From Oreohelix idahoensis (taxonomy: Eukaryota > Mollusca > Gastropoda > Stylommatophora > Oreohelicidae), in contig JAMPIV010011339.1 in the NCBI GenBank assembly GCA_024509875.1, positions 26,810 to 90,809 on the forward strand: 64,000 nt of DNA. The letters are read 5' to 3'. The translations under genes and the position numbers were made by a program. The first letter of the stretch is position 1; every line of letters starts with the position of its first letter. This document shows, piece after piece, positions 24,278-35,186 of the stretch. Under the pieces are notes generated by a model, which ran no database searches, was not told the DNA's origin, and saw only the letters and a list, made by a program, of their open reading frames with translations.

Positions 24278-24965
24278 ATGTATGTATGTATGTATGTATG
24301 TATGTATGTATGTATGTATGTATGTATGTATGTATGTATGTATGTATGTATGTATGTATTTATGTATGTATGTATGTATGTATGTATGTATGTATGTATG
24401 TATGTATGTATGTATGTATGTATGTATGTATGTATGTATGTATGTATGTATGTATGTATGTATGTATGTATGTATGTATGTATTTTATGTTGGTGTTTTT
24501 GTGTTTGTTATGTGTGGTTTTGTTTGTATGGTGTTATTTTTTTTATTTGTGTGTTTTTATGTTTGTATGTATGTGGTTTTTGTTGTGTGTTATGTTTTGT
24601 ATTTTTTTATGTAATGTATGTTGTATTTTGTTGCATTATGCATGAATGGCATGCATTTTTTGCATTTGCATTTTTGTTTTTTTGTAGTTTTTTTGTGTGT
24701 TTTTTGCATTTTTGCATTTTGTATTTTTTGGTTTTTTATGTATGTTTGTTGTTTTACCCGTTTTGTTTGGGTTTTTGTTGTATTTTTTTTTTTTTTTATT
24801 TTTTTATTAATGTTGTGTTTTTGTATTTGGTTTGTATGTATGTATGTTTTGTATGTTTTGATGGTGATATGTTGTATGTATGTATGTATGTATGTATGTA
24901 TGTATGTATGTATGTATGTATGTATGTTGTATGTATGTATGTATGTATGTATGTATGTGATTCTG

Positions 24966-24996
<31 letters not shown>

Positions 24997-25316
24997 TGTA
25001 TGTATGTATGTATGTATGTATGTATGTATGTATGTATGTATGTATGTATGTATGTATGTATGTATGTATGTATGTATGCATGTATGTATGTATGTATGTA
25101 TGCATGCATGTATGTATGTATGTATGTATGTATGTATGTATGTTTTTATGTATGTATGTATGTATGTATGTATGTATGTATGTATGTATGTATGTATGTA
25201 TGTATGTATGTATGTATGTATGTATGTATGTATGTATGTATGTATGTATGTATGTATGTATGTATGTATGTATGTATGTATGTATGTATTTATGTATGTA
25301 TGTATGTATGTATGTT
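24277..25316. repeat. (TATG)n microsatellite with T-rich interruption
   Basis: Long TATG runs at 24277-24482, 24873-24957 and 24967-25316 are separated by a T/TG-rich stretch at 24483-24872 that looks like degenerated repeat. The 100- to 370-residue MYVC and HTYI frames here are translations of the repeat, not genes. Confidence 0.97.
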
Positions 25317-25716
25317 TCCACACAGTCTAAACTCAATTGTGCTTCTCTGTATACTATACCATACGACTATTGTATTTGGTGCTATATTTAATATCTCACT
25401 CCACTAGCTGTCAAAGTTTTTTTATGGCAAACAAAATTCTGATAAAACCTCCATGTAAAAACAACCATATTGCTCTACTTGAATGGTATTCCTCACACAT
25501 TTTGTAAATTTCAATAATTCTCATTTTTGGCAGGGTATACCATATCATTATATGCCAATGTCTTTTAGAAAGCTTAAAATTTTTTTATGTATGTGTAACA
25601 CAAAGGTTCGATGTAAAAACACCCACATATAAACTACTTGAGACGTCTTCAACGCTTTATGTAAATTCTAATGATTCTCATATTTGCCATGTTGTATCTA
25701 TTATATAATGTCTGTA

Positions 25717-25717
25717 C

Positions 25718-25748
<31 letters not shown>

Positions 25749-25921
25749 TGTATGTATGTATGTATGTATGTATGTATGTATGTATGTATGTATGTATGTA
25801 TGTATGTATGTATGTATGTATGTATGTATGTATGTATGTATGTATGTATGTATGTGTGTATGTGTGTATGTATGTATGTATGTATGTATGTATGTATGTA
25901 TGTATGTATGTATATATATAT
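25717..25921. repeat. (TATG)n microsatellite outside the right arm
   Basis: A TATG tract begins immediately beyond the outer end of the right inverted arm and ends in a short (TA)n run. Confidence 0.97.
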
Positions 25922-26214
25922 ATAGTTACCTCTAAACAGAGCTATTACTTATACGAGGATTTCGTTGGATTACACTAACTGGGGGGCTTGAACGGGCTAA
26001 ACCATTGCTTACATTGTTCACAAAAGGCGACGGACCAGATATAATGCGTTAACAATTGTGCAGCACAATGCAACATTGTTCGTGACTTTTGGAAATATCT
26101 TGTGAATGGTCCGTTACGGTAGAAGTGTCATTAATCTTCTATATACATCTCTGCCAAGAGTAATCTTGCGCGCAGGCAGATACCTTGGAAGCCAATATTA
26201 AGTACTCTTGAGTT

Positions 26215-26364
26215 ATGGTCACTATTGGACCACTTCTGCAAAGCAGGGGAGGCAATCCGACACACCTACCAGGCATGTCGTAGAAAGCGACTAAGGAGGG
26301 TTGGGCATGGGGCTGGTAACCCCATCTTGTAAAAAAATGTAAACCACAAAATACTTCAACAAAC
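26215..26364 (+). repeat. LINE family 1 leader (5' UTR)
   Basis: GGCATGTCGTAGAAAGCGACTAA and GGGCTGGTAACCCCATCTTG are shared with 34850-34900 and partly with 32040-32080. It directly precedes the endonuclease frame, so it is the LINE leader. Confidence 0.65.
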
Positions 26365-27295
26365 ATGGACAAGTCAATTAAGGAAAATAAAACACAGCCA
26401 TCCAAGACAGGGGAAGGTCCTCTCGCAGGGAGGCGTATGATGCAACACAGAGAAAGCCGAAAGGAGTTACTGACTAACCTTCTTTCTTCTAGGAGAACCT
26501 CCAGATTTGGCACCTGGAATGTTCGGACATTGAACGAACAAGGGATAGCGGCACAAGTAGCAACAGAAATGAGGGAACATAAAATCGAGGTTCTGGGACT
26601 GTATGAAACAAAGTGGAAGGGGGTAGACAGGAAGAAACTCATCACAGGTGAATTGGTGCTGTCCTCAGGACAATAAGACGAAAGTTCACACCACAGTGAA
26701 GGGGTAGCTCTTATGTTATCTAAAGAAGCACAGAAAGCACTCATTGAATGGGAAGCCGTTGGACCCAGAATAATAACAGCTACTTTTAAAACAACTAAAA
26801 AGGAAATAAATGTAAATGTCTTCCAATGTTATGCACCAACTAATGACAAAGAAGAGTCTGTGAAAGGAGCATTTTATACTAGACTGCAGGAAATTATGGA
26901 GAAAGTAAAAAAAAGAGACATTACAATTTTGATCGGTGACATGAATGCAAAGATAGATACAGTCAACACCGGCTTTGAAAGAAGTCATCGGAAAACATGG
27001 GCTAGGAATAATGAATGAAAATGGGGAACTATTCTTAAACTTCTGTGCTTCAAATCAACTGGCTATAGCAGGAAGCATGTTTCCACATATGAGAATACAC
27101 AAGGCAACATGGATATCACCAGACCATAGAACAGAAAATCAGATTGATCATATATGCATAAACAAGAAGTTAAGATCATCATTGCAGGATGTAAAGGTAT
27201 ATAGAGGAGCAGATGTGGCATCAGATCACCACCTTCTGATAGCCAAAGTAAAAATGAAACTCAAGAGATATGCAACTGTAGCAAAGTTTGATTTG
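26365..27295 (+). pseudogene. LINE endonuclease domain (family 1, left part)
   Basis: An apurinic-like endonuclease that would nick the target DNA for LINE insertion. The start motif FGTWNVRTLNEQGIAAQ is at about 26507, ILIGDMNAKID at about 26930 and ASDHHLLIAKVKM at 27220. These are the first strand, the catalytic GD and the SDH motif in the expected order. It is broken by TAA at 26674-26676 in the same frame and a +1 shift near 26970. The protein stops at about 27295 (ATVAKFD) and resumes at about 29846 (LRNQETRDKFAV), so a 2.55-kb segment has been inserted between endonuclease and reverse transcriptase. Confidence 0.88.
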
Positions 27296-29845
27296 CTGGG
27301 GAGGTTATGATGGTATCCTAAAAGAATGAAATCCGTGTCTGTATTAACCGTGTGAGGTCAAGCACATGTAGGCCCCTGACTCTATAAATGATGATGATGA
27401 ATTATGTGCAGGGAACTTAACGCTACCTCCCTAGATCTCACACGGTCACTATTTTGGCTCTAGTGTCTGGTGTATGATGTACCTAGTGTCTAGGGGAGAA
27501 ATGAAATGATGGTACTCAACACAAAAACACTTTAATTTTCTATGAGGAAGTGAATAAAACCAGTGGTTAAGTTTTTCTTTAAAATGAATATTTTTTCTGT
27601 ACAATTTAATCTGCCTGTCCAGCCATATCTTTTGGACAGGTCTTTGAAAATGAGGACATGATAGTTTACAGAAAAGATCAACTAAAATATCTGGACTCTT
27701 TGTCCACTAACTATAAAGTTAATATATATCTTTCCTATTGGAATGTTCACAGCTTACACTTTATTAATCTAAGAGGGAGAGTCACTGTGTATGAGGGGCT
27801 GTAGTTTCACCATACCCCATAAACTTCCTGAGTATGATTTTGAAATACCAGAGTTTATTCAATGAAAGTGTCAGATATACCCAGATGCTTAACACATCAC
27901 CTGGGGTTCCTTGTGGAATGATAATACAGTATGATGTTGCAGAAAATCTCAATCTCGCAAAATGCCCAAGCTCCTCCCGTTATCTTTTGACAGCATAAAC
28001 GAATGGTCGGAGACTTGATGGCTTTATTCTCACTCAGCAGGTTTCCTGTTACCAGCTGGCAACAGGAAATAAAACCTCTGCAACAAAAGGACACCCTGGC
28101 CTTTTATATCTGATCACTTATTATATTTATTATTTTCCTACGGTGATATGGGGTCCGCCTCGCGTGCATTACGGGTGCACTCGCCCCTAATTTTACATGA
28201 CTCACACCTTGCTGTGACCACACATCAGGTCCCTATGGCAGATACGCCACTGTACGTTTACATAGTTTTCCTCAATAAAATAATGTGGAGTAACCACATT
28301 TCCTTTTGTATGATTTTCTCTTCTTTTCCTTTTTTAAATATAAATGCTTCAGGCATGTTGAACAGTGTTCATGCAACACGGAGGCTTACTAATATATTCT
28401 AATGCAATAATATGACAACATAATCATGACAACATACATCAGTTAGATACATTTCAATGTGAGGACTCAACAATGTCTGCTCCCGGCACGTCCTTCACTT
28501 TTCCCAATAGCAGTATCTAACTTGGCAGTGGGATTAAACATATTAAATTCATAAAGCATTCTTACCACACATTTTCAAGAAATATAAACAAATGACGCTG
28601 ACTTGCAAAGAGGTAGCCTCAGTTTCTTCTTCACTGTCCAGACTGTGAATACTTCTTTATTTAATTTTACAATTAACACAGCTGATCTCAGCGTATTTGA
28701 ATGAAAAGTTTTGTTCAACTGGCAATGAATAGTGAAAGCCTTTTGCTAATATTTATTAGCACTGGCCAATCGAAAGCTTGCGACTACCAGAATTCAAATG
28801 TAGTTTTTGAAAAACAAAAATAATTCCAAACAAACTCTGCGTCTGGAAGTCGATTGGCCAGTCTGCTTTAGTTATGCCAATACAAAAAGATGTTTCGTTT
28901 TGGATTACATTTTCCTACCGCTCCCCTCTCCTCCTATACTCTTGTTACCCAAGCGAATTTGAATTTACCTCAATGCCTCTTTTCTAAGCTGCCGTCCCCA
29001 CTAACGTTATGAAAAAAAAACAAGCAGGAACAACAGTCTGTCTGGTCGCGCGTCCGTAGACATTTAGTATTTTCTCAATAACTTGGCTAATACGGGGTCT
29101 ACCATATTATTTAAAACACATTCTTGCTCAGTGGACTCTAAGCTATACTACCATATGATTTTTATGGTCAGTTTCATTATGGTTTAGATTTTCAATTTTG
29201 TCACCGGCAATCGTCAAATAAAAATTTTACACAAGACGGCCATCTTTCCCCCCTTTCTCATCTCTCGCTAGCATGTATTTTCAAATAACTACTTGTTTTA
29301 GTGACGTCAGTAATACTACCGCGAGGAGGAAATAAAATTGTCTGCGTGTTTGCCTCTGTTGGCTTTGCCGCAGCGTGTATATATGCATGGCATAATGTGT
29401 CAAGCGAAGCGGGGTTTTGAGCGGCGGGTATTTGAATAGGCGTTAAATATTTGTATTGTCTCGTGTTATACTACCAAAAAATTTAAGGATTACTACTTAC
29501 TACCAGCGTTAAAGTTAACTATTTCGTTAATTCAGACAGTAGTTTGGCGGCACACTTCCGCAAAATCGTTAATTGTAAGTCTTGCCGCAGTCTCTATCAG
29601 ATCGGGCAAAATGTTAAAAATGTATGTCACAAGGAAAGCGAGGAGGTTTAAACGGTGGGATCGGTTCTAAGCCCGTCCACGGCACAAAATTCAGCGCTAT
29701 GCTGGCGTGTGAGAGTATCACCGTCAGACACAATCGGGCGGGTTTATTTGTCATCATTTTATGACTAAAATCTTACTAAAATGAGCGATTATTCTCGCAG
29801 ATTTTACTACAGCAACAATGCAAATTTATAGATAACAATTTAATG
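27296..29845. other. Unassigned 2.55-kb segment interrupting a LINE
   Basis: The two halves of one LINE reading frame flank this segment, so it arrived after the LINE. It has no recognisable protein, no visible inverted ends and no clear direct-repeat ends. An (ATG)n run at about 27387 may be the tail of another retroposon at the left edge. The rest is AT-rich and unrelated to other parts of the window. I could not define a target duplication. Confidence 0.55.
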
Positions 29846-31975
29846 TAGGACATCTAAGAAATCAAGAAACAAGAGACAAATTTGCGGTCACAATATCCAA
29901 CAAATTCCAAGTGCTCCAACAGCTGGAAGATGTAGTGAATACAGAAGACTATTGGCAGAAAATCAAAATTGTATGTAATGAGACATGTGGAGAAATACTG
30001 GGGAAAAGGGAACGACAACAAAAAGCATGGATAACAACAGAAACCATCAAAAAGATAAAAGACAGAAAAAACAAGAAAGCAGATTTAAACACAAGTAAAA
30101 CCAGAAGTTCCAAAGCCAAGGCTCAAGAAGTGTACACAGAAGCAAACAAAGAAGTAAAAAGAAGTATCAAAAGAGACAAGAGGAAGTATATTGAGGAGTT
30201 GGCAAGAGAGGTAGAAGATGCTGCAGCCAATGGACATATAAGAGAACTGTATAACAGCACAAAGAAGCTAACAGGGAAATACAAGCAAACAAGTTGACTC
30301 ATAAAAGACAAGAATGGAAAACTGCTCAGCAATATACAAGAGCAAATGAAGAAGTGGACGAAATATTTTGAGGACCTTCTCAATAGACCAGCTCCACAAG
30401 ACCCCCCAGACATCCAGCCAGCAGAAGAAGAGCTACAAATTAACTGTGAAAGACCAACGAAGGAAGAAATAAAGAAAGTCATTAAGCTTCTAAGAGATGG
30501 AAAAGCGGCTGGACCAGATGGCATTCCAGCAGAGGCCATCAAAGCAGATATCAACACGGCTACATAGATGTTAAATAAATTACTTGGTAAAATCTGGGAA
30601 AAGGAAGAGATACCAACAGAATGGAAGGAGGGATATCTGGTTAAGTTGCCTAAAAAGGGAAATTTACAAGAGTGCACAAAATATAGAGGAATAATGTTAC
30701 TATCAGTGCCAGGAAAAGTATTAAACAGGATTATCCTCGAGAGATTAAAAGAGTCCACAGACAAGAAACTGAGAGATGAACAAGCAGGTTTTCGACAAAA
30801 CGGATCCTGTACAAACAAGATAGCCACTTTGAGAATAATAGTTGAACAAAGTCTGGAATGGAATACACCACTATACATTGGATTTGTGGACTACGAAAAG
30901 GCATTTGACAGTGTAGACAGAGAATCACTTTGGAAATTGATGAGGCACTATGGAGTTCCCCTGAAGATCATTAATTTGATAAATAAAACATATAAAGACA
31001 TGACATGCAGAGTTCTTCATGAAGGACAGCTTAGAGAACCGTTTGAGATAAGACTGGGAGTGCGACAGGGATGCCTCTTGTCTCTATTTCTTGTCTTACT
31101 AGCAATAGACTGGGTTACGAGAACATCGACAAAACACTGAAATGGAATCCAGTGGACTCTGACTAAGCAGCTGGATGATCTGGATTTTGCTGATGAGTTG
31201 GCTCTTCTGTCCCATAACCGTAATCAGAGGCAGGACTAATTGAAAACACTCGATGAGAGGTCACAGCAATTGGGTCTGAAAATACATAGGGAAAAGACAA
31301 AAATAATGAGAATAAATGCAGGTAATGATAACAGGGTTGAACTTGAAGAAACACCACTACAAGATGTAGAATCATACTTATATCTTGGCAGCAATATAGA
31401 CAAAGTTAGAGGGACAGGCAGTGATATCAAAATAAGAATACAAAAAGCAAGAGGGGCTTTCATTGCATTGGGAAATATATGGAGATCAAGAGAAATCGGA
31501 TCCAACACGAAAATAAGAATCTTCAACTCAAATGTGAAGTCAGTACTATTATATGGCTCTGAAACACGGAGAACAACAAAGACAACAACCAAAAAGCTAC
31601 AGACTTTCATAAATGGGTGCTTGCGTAGAATAGAAGGATTAAAATGGTATGACAAGGTTACCAACGCGGAACTGATGACAAGAACCAGACAAGTGCCAGT
31701 GGAACAAGAGATGAGAAGAAGACGATGGCGATGGATAGGACACACACTGAGGAAACCGGTTGATAGCATTACAAGGCAGTCCTTGTTCTGGAACCTCCAG
31801 GGCAAGAGAGGCAGAGGTAGACCAAGAAGCACATGGAGAAGATAGATGGAAACAAAGGTGAAAATGATGAGGAGAACGTGGAAAGAACTTGAGATGATGG
31901 CACGTGACAGGAGGACTTGGCATGTATTTGTTGAAGGCCAATGCTCCTTTGGGAGTGGAGGGTTATGATGATGAT
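29846..31975 (+). pseudogene. LINE reverse transcriptase and C-terminus (family 1, right part)
   Basis: One continuous frame from about 29846 to a natural stop at 31966-31968 is broken only by nonsense codons (30295, 30565, 31138, 31237 and 31843). Order: basic linker, GKAAGPDGIPAEAIK at about 30500, LLSVPGKVLNRIILERLK at 30700, VDYEKAFDSVDRESLW at 30886 (first catalytic Asp), RLGVRQGCLLS at about 31050, then DLDFADELALLSH at 31175. The catalytic FADD is FADE here, so the enzyme would be dead even without the stops. The C-terminus carries RRRRWRWIGHTLRKP and matches the copy at 1-282. The element ends in (ATG)n. Confidence 0.92.
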
Positions 31976-32165
31976 ACTGGCCCGTGACCCAAGGATTTCA
32001 GTGAAGACGTACAAAGAACAGCACTTTGGGTTCCCTCGGGCATGTCGTAAAATGCGACTGATTTGAGTTTGTAAGTGGGACTAGCAACCACATTAAGCAT
32101 CACAAATTGGTGCAGAAACTCCCAGTGCAAGAATTCATGATGCTCAATAATGAGTGAAAAATGAG
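31974..32165 (+). repeat. SINE-like unit abutting the LINE tail
   Basis: It begins TACTGGCCCGTGACCCAAGG immediately after the LINE's (ATG)n tail, includes GGCATGTCGTAAAATGCGACT and GGGACTAGCAACCACATTAAG, and ends in another (ATG)-rich tail. The first half resembles the LINE leader. A leader-derived SINE that uses the same tail is the simplest reading. Confidence 0.5.
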
Positions 32166-32285
32166 ACGATGAGATGATGACTATGATGATGATAACGGTG
32201 GTGGTGATGATTATGATGATGATGATTATGATGATGATAACGGTGGTGGTGATGATTATGATGATGATGATTATGATGGTATTAT
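32166..32285. repeat. (ATG)n-type tail with a duplicated block
   Basis: ATG/ATT trinucleotides contain two near-identical copies of a block with AACGGTGGTGGTGATGATT (about 32198 and 32239), a local expansion. Confidence 0.9.
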
Positions 32286-32994
32286 ATTTACTACCTGTTG
32301 CTAGCATCACCTGTAAAACTTTAAATTTGAAAAAAATCGGGTCTCCATTTTGATGGCCCAAGTAAAACCTTAAAACTGCCAAATACCGTAAAATTTAATA
32401 CCTGCCAACAATTTAATACGGGTAAAAATGTTTCGCTCAAGCAAACATTCTCAAGTGTTCGTGATTATGATTTTTTCATCACAGCGTTATGTATACGTGA
32501 AATTTATGATCCACTGGCTCCCAAAAAACGTCATAAAAATTATGATAGTTTCGTTTAACACATTCCACTTCCCAACCTGATCCCAAATCTGAAGTTAGAA
32601 GCCATACCCAACGTAACGGTCGATACTTCGTTTCATCATTTAAACCGGTCCAGTTTTTTTATCTAGCAAATGATCTTGTGAAATGGAAGAGATGTCAGTT
32701 CCAAAATTGAAAAGATTTTCTGAGACTGATGGTTGTGACAAGACCCCAGGAATTAATAAACTCCGCTTTTTGGAATAATAACGCGGGGATTTTTATGGTG
32801 TCTTAAAGAAGGGAATGCCAAATGACATAGACCTGTATGATGTACCGAATGTACGGATGGAACCGGACATTTTAAAGATAAATTATTGCCTCAAATCTGA
32901 ATTTTTGATAACTAAAAAAAAAAATACTTAGCTAAATTATCTGCGTGTTTGTGTATTTTTGCTATTTGCAAAAATGTAATAGAGATGGGGAGTT
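32286..32994. other. No gene recognised
   Basis: AT-rich sequence with no coding or repeat signal I recognise. Confidence 0.4.
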
Positions 32995-33460
32995 GTATGC
33001 CGCTCCACCTATGTCCCAGTCTTGACATACGGATGTGAGTCATGGGCAATGACTACAACCCATAAAAGCCAGATCCAAACCTCAGAAATGAGGTATCTGA
33101 GGAAGGTGGTTAAAGTAACAAGAAGAGACATGGTACGCAACCAGACGATACGTCAAGGCCTTAAATCCTACCCCCTGCAGACCCAAGTAGAACAGTCCCA
33201 ATTAAGATGGTTTGGCCATGTCTGCAGAATGGGAGAAGATCGGATACCACGACAAGCATGGGAAACAAAGAGCCAAGGATCCAGACCCCGAGGACGACCC
33301 AGAGTCCGCTGGGAGGACAACATTAGACAATCTTTGAAGGATCGAGGACTAGAATGGAACCAGGCCAGGATAAAGACAGCAGATAGGATAGTCTGGCGCT
33401 CTCTCTTCCAAACCTCTACACCTCACGGTAGAAGGGGAACGACTAAGTAAGTAAGTTGGT
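32995..33460 (+). pseudogene. 5'-truncated LINE copy (family 2)
   Basis: Only the C-terminal part remains: YGCESWAMTTTHKSQIQTSE, then QSQLRWFGHVCRMGEDR and GSRPRGRPRVRWEDN, to a stop at 33448-33450, followed by a (TAAG)n tail. It is about 95% identical to 38487-38944 and has no stop where that copy has TAG (CAG here). A typical 5'-truncated LINE insertion. I did not find a convincing target duplication. Confidence 0.9.
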
Positions 33461-33564
33461 ACGCTAGATATAAAGATGTCATAAGAAGAGGAAAATATAG
33501 TTACAATTATTTCTTTCATTTTACAAAAAATAGGCACATTTACAACGAATATATATTATTTATG

Positions 33565-33720
33565 ATAATCATAATAATAATAATAGCCCCTTCAGTCATA
33601 ACTGACTATGGGAATGCGCCCTTGAGGTAACAACACTCAGCTGCTTATATTCCTGGTGTTCATTTCGACGTTTTCTCCTCTCTTCTGCTTGTGAGAGCTT
33701 CCTTTCGCCGAATCCTATAT
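33565..33720 (-). pseudogene. LINE 3' end (family 4), minus strand
   Basis: The reverse complement matches 16349-16732: the basic C-terminal codons, then a single copy of the 32-bp unit (GCGCATTCCCATAGTCAGTT), then an (ATT)n-type tail at 33565-33585. It serves as the reference for the unexpanded 3' UTR. Confidence 0.75.
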
Positions 33721-34786
33721 ATTATTTCACCCAAACATTTTATTAAGAAAAATGTAAATATTTAGAAAGAATATAAATATGTACAAAAAATGTAAATATT
33801 TAGAAAGATTATAAATATTTACAAAGAATATACATGTCTACAACGAATAGAAAACAATAAATATTAGACAAACATAAAGGTATGTTTTCAGGCACTCGTA
33901 AGAAATAATGAAGTAGAAAACTAGACAACAACAAAAAACAACAGACGTGAGTGGCTTACCCAGGACCTTCCGTGCGACAACCCGGCCTAGCTATGCAAGT
34001 CGTATGGGGCAACAACTAGAAATGAATCACGCAGTGAGATTATAACAACGTTTGTTTTAGAAAGAATATGAGCTATTTATTACAAAGACTATAACTAATG
34101 TTGAGATTTTGAATTTTCAGGCAAATGCCAAAATAAATACAGACAGGAATTTACAGCTAATTTACCAATAACAGGTAGAGACACTTCTAACACAAGGTTG
34201 TTCCGTAGCTGATACTGCAGTAGGGCATAAAGTGCTAGAGATTTTACTTATACCAAGTTTCAGTTTTATGAGGACAGGTGACCACCTCTCTTCCTCGCTG
34301 CAATAACTCTTGAGCAGAGTCCGGTACCTATTTACAGCTAGTATAGTGAAGAGGCGCGTGTTCTAACCACTCTGCCACTCGGGCACTAATAAGACAGTTA
34401 CATTGCAGATACTGCCGTAGGGGATTGAAGTGTTAGAAACTTCACTATATAATAGGTCTCAGATTTATGAGGTGGGTACCCTGTTCCCTTCCTCACTGCC
34501 TTTGTCTTTCCTTACTCAGCAGCAGAGTCAGTGACCCTTTAACAACTTGGTAGACTGCTTCATGCAAGCGATCAGCTACTTTGGCAATTTCATGCTACAT
34601 AATGAAAAGAAAGAAAACCATAGCTTGACGCTACTACGTGTCGAATCCATTCATTTTGCCTAGAGAAGCAAGCGGTTAGCCACTTTGCCATCTACGCTCC
34701 GTTACGAACAAGCCTACCCATTACTTGACATGGTAGAAGATGGCAAATGTCCTGTAAATTTACTTTAGTTAAATCTTTCATTGACT
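33721..34786. other. No gene recognised
   Basis: AT-rich DNA with short repeated motifs (AAATATTTAGAAAGA at about 33758 and 33792) but no coding or mobile-element signal. Confidence 0.4.
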
Positions 34787-35186
34787 GCACCCACGTGTTA
34801 CCGGGGCCTGAAAGGGAAGCACACAATAGTATTACTGCAACCTACCATGCATGTCGTAAAAAGCACCTAAATGTTGGTGGGAATGGAGCCGGTTACCCTA
34901 TCCTGTATAAATGTAAACCACAAAAACTTCAACACACTATATAGATAGGTCAACTAAATAAAATAATTTAATTCAGCCATCCAGGACAGAAGACGGTCCT
35001 CTGATACGGAGGCTCATGACAACCCACAGAAAGCCGAATTACAAGGCAGTCCTTATTCTGGAAGTCACAGGGGCAGAGCGGGCAGAGAACTACTTAAAAA
35101 AACATTATGGAGACTAAAAAGCTGGAGACAGAAAGGAAAATGATGAGGAAGATATGGAAAGAATTTGAGCTAATGGCTCTCGACAG
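34787..35186 (+). pseudogene. LINE family 1 copy with 5' end joined to 3' end
   Basis: 34787-35036 matches the leader of the LINE at 26.2 kb through CACAGAAAGCCGA. From 35037 (ATTACAAGGCAGTCCTTATT) it matches the LINE 3' end at 31765 onward, up to about 35186. About 5 kb of endonuclease and RT sequence is missing between. Solo LTR A follows immediately (35187), splitting or ending the copy at a point that matches LINE position about 31911. Confidence 0.8.

Larger units (their letters stand above)
23470..25715. mobile_element. Long inverted repeat with 400-bp arms (foldback-like)
   Basis: The left arm, 23470-23870, is the reverse complement of the right arm, 25316-25715, at roughly 90% identity with small indels. 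The outer ends are ACAGACAT...ATGTCTGT. The spacer of about 1.45 kb consists mainly of (CATA)n next to the left arm and (TATG)n next to the right arm, so the palindrome continues into the microsatellites. There is no transposase. Foldback or MITE-like DNA elements have this form, but an inverted duplication is also possible. No clear target duplication is seen: the left flank is non-repetitive while the right flank is another (TATG)n tract. Confidence 0.8.

Noticed and set aside
24187..25336. Long open frames of repeated MYVC or HTYI residues, up to 370 codons, on both strands
   Set aside because: They are translations of (TATG)n; a tetranucleotide without stops is open in all frames.
30123..30878. 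251-codon minus-strand frame
   Set aside because: Antisense to the lysine-rich LINE linker and RT start.
31236..31832. 198-codon minus-strand frame
   Set aside because: Antisense to the LINE C-terminal domain; a shadow frame.
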